Assembly (NCBI GenBank): GCA_003457065.1
Contig: DMJQ01000165.1
Coordinates: 18,220-27,343, forward strand
From: Clostridiales bacterium
GTDB lineage: Bacteria; Bacillota; Clostridia; Tissierellales; Sedimentibacteraceae
Length of the DNA stretch: 9,124 bases
Direction of reading: 5' to 3'
The position numbers were made by a program, and so were the translations under genes. Below, piece after piece: positions 5,525-9,124 of the stretch. Each line of letters starts with the position of its first letter. The stretch's first letter is position 1. The notes below the pieces were generated by a model. It ran no database searches. It was given only the letters and a program-made list of their open reading frames with translations, and had not been told where the DNA came from.

Positions 5525-5551
5525 TAATCGTCATTAATTTAAAAAAATTTA
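5525..5551 (-). promoter_or_regulatory. Sigma-D (FliA/sigma-28) promoter of flgM
   Basis: The minus strand has TAAA (5551-5548), a 15-base spacer and GACGATTA (5532-5525), against the Bacillus sigma-D consensus TAAA-N15-GCCGATAT. Transcription would start near 5518, about 29 bases ahead of the flgM ATG. The same TAAA-N15-GACGAT pattern precedes the cheW gene at 8341, which supports both calls. Confidence 0.75.
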
Positions 5552-5566
5552 GTACAACTTATATTT

Positions 5567-6052
5567 TTATGCTATATTCGTAATTCTTTCTTCATCTAAA
5601 ATCAAAAGTACATCATTGTTTTTCTGACCTTTTGCCACACCTTTTACGAAACTGTTCTTATACATTTTCTTGATTTCTTCGGTTTCTTCAAAAGCTGTGA
5701 TATTTTCTACCGATAATACTTCATCCACAATAAGGCCTGCAAATGAATTGTCTTTTTCCAATACAATTACCATTTCCTTAGACTCTTTGACATCGCCGTT
5801 TTCCTCGTCTGTTTTGATCTTAAACAGTTTTTTCAGGCTTATTAAAGGAACAACATTTCCCCTCAGGTGTATAAGACCTGTAATATAGTCCGCAACACTG
5901 GGAACGAAAGTGATTTCATCCGGCTTTATAACTATGGAAGTTATCAATTTACTGTTTACAGTGTATAAACTATTGTTCAGCTTAAAAATCAGCCATGGAA
6001 ATTCAATTTCTTCAATTTCTTCAATTTCTTCTATATTACCATCATAATTCAT
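5567..6052 (-). CDS. Divergent CheW-like chemotaxis adaptor
   Basis: CheW-domain proteins bridge chemoreceptors and the CheA kinase in the chemosensory array. The 161-residue product has the CheW fold pattern: PWLIFKLNNSLYTVNSKLITSIV (about 19-41), VPSVADYITGLIHLRGNVVPLISL (about 50-73), an FAGLIVDEVLSVENI segment (about 103-117) and FVKGVAKG. The key Arg of the N-L-R-G turn is kept (HLRG), but the usual P-V-I-D-L-R is PLISLKK, so it is more diverged than the CheW at 7844-8341. The N-terminus is an acidic EEIEEIEEIE stretch encoded by a 9-bp tandem repeat. The ATG at 6052 follows GGAGAG, 14 bases after the chemoreceptor stop, so it probably serves that receptor. I assign no symbol because a second cheW is present. 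Confidence 0.85.
   Translation of the reverse strand: MNYDGNIEEIEEIEEIEFPWLIFKLNNSLYTVNSKLITSIVIKPDEITFVPSVADYITGLIHLRGNVVPLISLKKLFKIKTDEENGDVKESKEMVIVLEKDNSFAGLIVDEVLSVENITAFEETEEIKKMYKNSFVKGVAKGQKNNDVLLILDEERITNIA
6002..6028 (-). repeat. 9-bp in-frame tandem repeat in the second cheW
   Basis: Three perfect copies of TTCAATTTC (GAAATTGAA on the coding strand) lie head to tail, with a degenerate fourth at 6029-6037. They encode the repeated Glu-Glu-Ile unit near the N-terminus. Because the unit is 9 bp, slippage would change protein length by three residues without breaking the frame. Confidence 0.9.
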
Positions 6053-6066
6053 ATTTTCTCTCCTCT

Positions 6067-7818
6067 TTACACAGCAGCTTCAGATGACTTCAGTTCAAAT
6101 TGTTCTACTAATTCTTTTAAAAGCCTTGACTGACCGCTGAGTTCTTCACTTGCCGCAGCACTTTCCTGTGCAGTGGCAGAGTTAGTCTGGACAACTGCAG
6201 ATATCTGCTCAACTCCCATAGTGATCTGCATTATTGAATCAGCCTGCACATTGGATGCTTCCGTAATTTCATCCACCAGTTCAACTGATTCTCTTATACC
6301 TTTCACCATCGAATCAATGGATTCCTTGGTATCATCAGCCAGCTTCGTTCCTCTCTCAACAGCCTTAATTGAATTTTCAATCAGGTAAGCCGTGCTCTTG
6401 GCGGCTTCGGCACTTTTTGACGCAAGATTTCTTACTTCATCAGCAACCACCGCAAACCCCTTACCAGCCGAACCGGCTCTTGCCGCTTCAACAGCCGCAT
6501 TTAATGCAAGTATGTTTGTCTGGAACGCTATATCGTCAATGGCTTTAATTATTTTTGAGATTTCATTAGTTGATTTTTTTATGTCATACATAGCCTGAGT
6601 CATTAACTCAACCTGCTTGCTGTTTTCTTCAACTCCATGAGCCGCATCCTGAGTTATTCTGCTTACATTATTTGAATTTTCAGCATTAAGCTTAATCTGT
6701 TCGGATATTTCGTTTATTGTTGCAGACAATTCCTCAATTGAGCTTGCCTGTTCAGATGTACCATCTGACAATGCCTGTGATCCTACCGAAACCTGACTTG
6801 CACCGCTTGAAACCTGTTCGGCCGCTTCGTCAATTTTAGACAACGTATCATTGAAAGAAGTTAATATTTGCTCAACCGAGCTTTTTATTGGAGCAAACCC
6901 GCCGATGAAATCCATCTCTATAGATGTTGTCAGATCGCCTTTTGCAATTTCATTCAGCGCCCTATCAATTTCACCTACATATGACTTAAGTTTTTGTATT
7001 GTGTCGCTTATTGCCTTTGTCGCTTCGCCCAGTTCATCCTCTGATGAATGTTTTACCGCATATTCTAACTCTCCCCTGCTTATTGCATTTGCAGCTTCTG
7101 ATATTTCCTTCACGGGTTTTGTAACATTCCTTGTGACCAATACGCTGAACACAATCGCAATTATCAAACCTGCCAGGAACATTACGGCAATTACTACAAT
7201 TGAATTATTGCTTGCCTTATTTGAAGTCTTAACAAAATTTTTAGCAACTATATCTAAATTTTTGCTGACTTCATCCATTGTATAACTTATAGAACCTATA
7301 ACAGGCAGCACTTTATCATTTAACACACTTAAAGCCTCTTCATTTCTGCCTTCATTCAGAAGATTTACAAGCTCTCCGCTTGTTTTTGTGACTTCCTTTA
7401 ATTCGCTGTCCACTTTCTGTACCACTGTGGGAACTTGCGATAAATCCACCTTTAACAGTTCAAATGATTCATTTGCCAGTTGTATGCTTTTGGTAATTTC
7501 TTCGGTATATTCCATAACCTGAGCTTTGCCGGAAGTTGTGGTTGATTTGTAAATTGCTTTTTCTGCAGTGCTTAACCCTAATTTTGTCTTCCATGCCAGC
7601 GCTTCCACTTCGTAGCAGTGGTCATAGAAACTATTGATATCTGATGCTACATCACTTATATTAAAGAGGGCAATACCCATTGATACTGCAAATATTATTA
7701 AAATAGTACCAAAGCACAGTCCTAATCTGTACGCTATTTTAAAATTGCTGATTTTGAATTTTCTTTTTGATTCACCTGATTTTGCCTTTTTCAGCTTTGA
7801 CCTTTTAAATTTTGTCAA
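6067..7818 (-). CDS. Transmembrane methyl-accepting chemotaxis protein
   Basis: This chemoreceptor would sense an unknown ligand and control a CheA kinase through CheW. The 583-residue product has a basic N-terminus, a first membrane helix (about 29-52, [20 protein letters not shown]), an extracellular four-helix-bundle-like sensor (about 53-204), a second membrane helix (about 205-226, [20 protein letters not shown]), HAMP (about 226-280, [20 protein letters not shown]) and a further HAMP-like segment (about 281-335). The signalling domain has the highly conserved hairpin tip (about 426-470), with [34 protein letters not shown]. No C-terminal CheR-docking pentapeptide such as NWETF is seen; it ends SSEAAV. 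The start is TTG at 7818, supported by AGGGGG 6-7 bases upstream; the next Met lies inside the first membrane helix. It is flanked by two cheW genes in one probable operon. Confidence 0.95.
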   Translation of the reverse strand: MTKFKRSKLKKAKSGESKRKFKISNFKIAYRLGLCFGTILIIFAVSMGIALFNISDVASDINSFYDHCYEVEALAWKTKLGLSTAEKAIYKSTTTSGKAQVMEYTEEITKSIQLANESFELLKVDLSQVPTVVQKVDSELKEVTKTSGELVNLLNEGRNEEALSVLNDKVLPVIGSISYTMDEVSKNLDIVAKNFVKTSNKASNNSIVVIAVMFLAGLIIAIVFSVLVTRNVTKPVKEISEAANAISRGELEYAVKHSSEDELGEATKAISDTIQKLKSYVGEIDRALNEIAKGDLTTSIEMDFIGGFAPIKSSVEQILTSFNDTLSKIDEAAEQVSSGASQVSVGSQALSDGTSEQASSIEELSATINEISEQIKLNAENSNNVSRITQDAAHGVEENSKQVELMTQAMYDIKKSTNEISKIIKAIDDIAFQTNILALNAAVEAARAGSAGKGFAVVADEVRNLASKSAEAAKSTAYLIENSIKAVERGTKLADDTKESIDSMVKGIRESVELVDEITEASNVQADSIMQITMGVEQISAVVQTNSATAQESAAASEELSGQSRLLKELVEQFELKSSEAAV

Positions 7819-7843
7819 TGTTACCCCCTGTGTGTCGTTATTA

Positions 7844-8341
7844 TTAAATTTTAGTTATGAATTCAATTTCTTTTTCATTGAGCATTTTTTTAATGTCCAT
7901 AATTAATACTATGGTATTCTCAATTTTAGCAATACCTGTGATGTATGTGTTAACATAATCTGACCCCATGTGCGGAGGTGCTGATACATCCTCCTCAGAA
8001 ATTTTGGTTACTTCATTGACAGAATCAACTATGAACCCAATATATGAGCCGTTGATATTTGTAACGATTATGCATGTTCTTTCGTTATATGCGGCTTCCT
8101 CTTTTTTCAGTCTCAGCCTTACATCAATAATAGGTATTATAATTCCTCTCAGATTTATAACACCTTTTGCATAGCTTGGGAATTCCGGAACTTTTGTAAT
8201 GTCCTGCATTCCCACTATCTGCACGACATCAGCGATAGAAATTCCAAACAATTGGTCTTCAATAAAAAAAGTAAGGAATTTATTCCTTAGGGTATCTTCA
8301 TCTGAATTTTCAACGTATAAGTTATTTACTTTATCTTGCAC
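7844..8341 (-). CDS. cheW: Chemotaxis adaptor protein CheW
   Basis: CheW couples chemoreceptors to CheA. The 165-residue product is a single CheW domain with the expected order: [22 protein letters not shown] (about 22-43), [28 protein letters not shown] (about 48-75, containing the NLRG turn and the P-x-I-D-x-R strand), [22 protein letters not shown] (about 89-110) and a closing [20 protein letters not shown]. It starts with GTG at 8341 after AGGTGA; no in-frame ATG gives a full domain. A sigma-D promoter begins about 30 bases upstream, so it heads a cheW-receptor-cheW cassette turned on with late flagellar genes. No cheA is in the window, so the kinase must be encoded elsewhere. Compared with the second CheW copy this one is canonical. 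Confidence 0.93.
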   Translation of the reverse strand: MQDKVNNLYVENSDEDTLRNKFLTFFIEDQLFGISIADVVQIVGMQDITKVPEFPSYAKGVINLRGIIIPIIDVRLRLKKEEAAYNERTCIIVTNINGSYIGFIVDSVNEVTKISEEDVSAPPHMGSDYVNTYITGIAKIENTIVLIMDIKKMLNEKEIEFITKI

Positions 8342-8372
8342 AAGCTCACCTCGTAATAATATTCTTATTATA

Positions 8373-8399
8373 ATATCGTCATATTTTAATAAAATTTTA
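8373..8399 (-). promoter_or_regulatory. Sigma-D (FliA/sigma-28) promoter of the chemosensory cassette
   Basis: The minus strand has TAAA (8399-8396), a 15-base spacer and GACGATAT (8380-8373), seven of eight matches to the -10 consensus GCCGATAT. Transcription would start near 8366, about 25 bases before the GTG start of cheW, in the 76-base gap after the ComFB-family gene. Confidence 0.82.
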
Positions 8400-8417
8400 G
8401 CAAAATATTAAATAAAA

Positions 8418-8873
8418 TTAATGCCTTGGATTTTTTCTTACAGTCAGAACAGCCTTTATTACCTCTGTAGTCACTTCACTTCCCATATCCTTTAACTCAT
8501 GGATTTTTTGTTCTATGTACTCTCTGGTGGCTACCATGTACATTGGTTTAAGGTTATTAAGAGCGATTGCCACAATATCTTCCTTGCAGCGGTCGCACCT
8601 GCAGCAGTTCATTTTTTTCAAAGTCACTTCAAGTTTGCTAAGAACAAAATTCTCCGTAATATTGTACAAAATCACTTCGCTTTTTTCTTCTCTTATACGA
8701 TTTAATTCTTTGTTTTGAAAAACAGATGTTTCCCCGGAAGTATTTCTTTCAGTATGGTTTGAAGTTGAAGCATCAAGCTCGTCCTGCGCATGCTCCACAT
8801 CTTTTCTCAGATTTGTAGGCATTATTTTTTTGTACATCGATTCTCTGTCAAAAGTTTTTTTAATCTTTGCCAT
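8418..8873 (-). CDS. ComFB-family (late competence) protein
   Basis: The C-terminal half matches the ComFB family: ILYNITENFVLSKLE (about 68-82), a cysteine cluster with Cys90, 91, 93 and 96 (CCRCDRC), then EDIVAIALNNLKPMYMVATREY. That arrangement is the typical Cys-rich turn followed by the A-L-N-x-L-x-P-x-Y motif. The closing helix is EVTTEVIKAVLTVRKNPR. Residues 1-60 are a polar, probably disordered extension, making it 151 aa against about 98 in Bacillus. The start is ATG 8873 rather than the TTG at 8891, because AGAGGG sits 7-9 bases before the ATG; the ParA-like stop is then only one base upstream. In Bacillus comFB lies upstream of flgM in the comF locus. Recent work reports ComFB-family proteins as cyclic di-nucleotide receptors that affect motility or competence; whether this one binds c-di-GMP is inference. 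Confidence 0.88.
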   Translation of the reverse strand: MAKIKKTFDRESMYKKIMPTNLRKDVEHAQDELDASTSNHTERNTSGETSVFQNKELNRIREEKSEVILYNITENFVLSKLEVTLKKMNCCRCDRCKEDIVAIALNNLKPMYMVATREYIEQKIHELKDMGSEVTTEVIKAVLTVRKNPRH

Positions 8874-8874
8874 T

Positions 8875-9124
8875 TTATAACCCTCTTTCAATAAGTTCTT
8901 CTACTAAGTTCTTATAGTCGCGGGCAACAGCATTTTTCGGAGAGTAATTATATATATCCTGTTGATTCGTCTGCGCCTCCATTATGGCAACACTTGATCT
9001 TATTGTTGAATTAAATATACTGGTATTGAGCTGTTCTGCTATTAATTCTGCCGTGCCCTTAATTTCTCTCCCTAAAATTGTTCTTTTGTTATACTTTGTC
9101 AGCACTATCCCTTCAACTTTCAAT
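8875..9124 (-). CDS. ParA/Soj-like ATPase, C-terminal part
   Basis: Only the last 83 or so codons are in the window; the gene continues past base 9124, so the P-loop (Walker A) cannot be seen. The visible part fits the end of ParA/Soj-type ATPases: VEGIVLTKYNKRT (the strand with the family's L-T-x-Y/F-x-x-R-T), a helix ILGREIKGTAELIAEQL, then FNSTIRSSVAIMEAQTNQQDI (the I-R/P-x-x-x-x-x-x-E-A motif) and an N-Y-S-P-K-N-A-V-A-R-D-Y-K-N-L helix like S-x-G-A-x-x-Y-x-x-L. Such ATPases position chromosome origins, plasmids or protein assemblies, including chemosensory arrays. The ComFB-family gene starts one base after its stop, so they are co-transcribed. The visible Met is internal. MinD/FlhG-type is less likely given the I-R-x-x-x-x-x-x-E-A pattern. 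Confidence 0.85.
   Translation of the reverse strand, partial: LKVEGIVLTKYNKRTILGREIKGTAELIAEQLNTSIFNSTIRSSVAIMEAQTNQQDIYNYSPKNAVARDYKNLVEELIERGL

Noticed and set aside
5490..5566. Terminator after the second cheW
   Set aside because: No GC-bearing or long stem precedes the T-rich stretch; the T run is the spacer of the flgM promoter, so readthrough into flgM is possible.
8874..8891. TTG 8891 as the start of the ComFB-family gene
   Set aside because: It would overlap the ParA-like gene and lacks a ribosome binding site, while ATG 8873 has AGAGGG 7-9 bases upstream.

Overview
The window is AT-rich DNA from a low-GC, Gram-positive, flagellated bacterium, most likely a member of the Clostridia. 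Three things suggest this: the gene order flgM-flgN-flgK-flgL-DUF6470-fliW-csrA, which matches the order known from Bacillus subtilis and relatives; strong AGGAGG-type ribosome binding sites; and a GEMM-type cyclic di-GMP riboswitch ahead of flgB, an arrangement known from Clostridioides difficile. I cannot name the genus. All genes lie on the minus strand, so transcription runs from high to low coordinates. I found no insertion sequence, CRISPR array, tRNA or rRNA.

In transcription order: (1) 9124-8875 is the C-terminal part of a ParA/Soj-like ATPase, and 8873-8418 is a ComFB-family protein; the two are almost contiguous. (2) 8341-5567 is a chemosensory cassette, cheW - transmembrane chemoreceptor - divergent cheW. 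It is preceded by a good sigma-D (FliA) promoter, TAAA-N15-GACGATAT. (3) 5489-649 is a late flagellar and checkpoint operon with its own sigma-D promoter (TAAA-N15-GACGATTA): flgM (anti-sigma), flgN (chaperone), a 147-base structured gap, flgK and flgL (hook-filament junction), a DUF6470/YviE-like gene, fliW and csrA. It ends in an intrinsic terminator whose 5' arm lies inside csrA. (4) 613-176 is a regulatory region: a candidate sigma-A promoter, a palindrome at the predicted transcription start, a c-di-GMP-I riboswitch and an all-A/U terminator. (5) 175-1 is the start of flgB, the first gene of the basal-body (fla/che) operon in related bacteria.

The parts form a plausible hierarchy. The sigma-A promoter with the c-di-GMP riboswitch would gate the early basal-body operon. 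In relatives that operon encodes sigma-D, which would then drive flgM and the chemosensory cassette here. FlgM, FlgN, FliW and CsrA form the export-coupled checkpoints that time late flagellar expression.

The most interesting observation is a perfect 8-base complementarity between the 3' strand of the riboswitch core and the loop of the downstream terminator. It suggests how ligand binding could be read out as termination (an OFF switch). A second point is that a ComFB-family gene, a family recently reported to bind cyclic dinucleotides, lies upstream in the same cluster. The locus may therefore sense c-di-GMP at both the RNA and the protein level. The individual parts belong to known families; I did not find a wholly unknown system.
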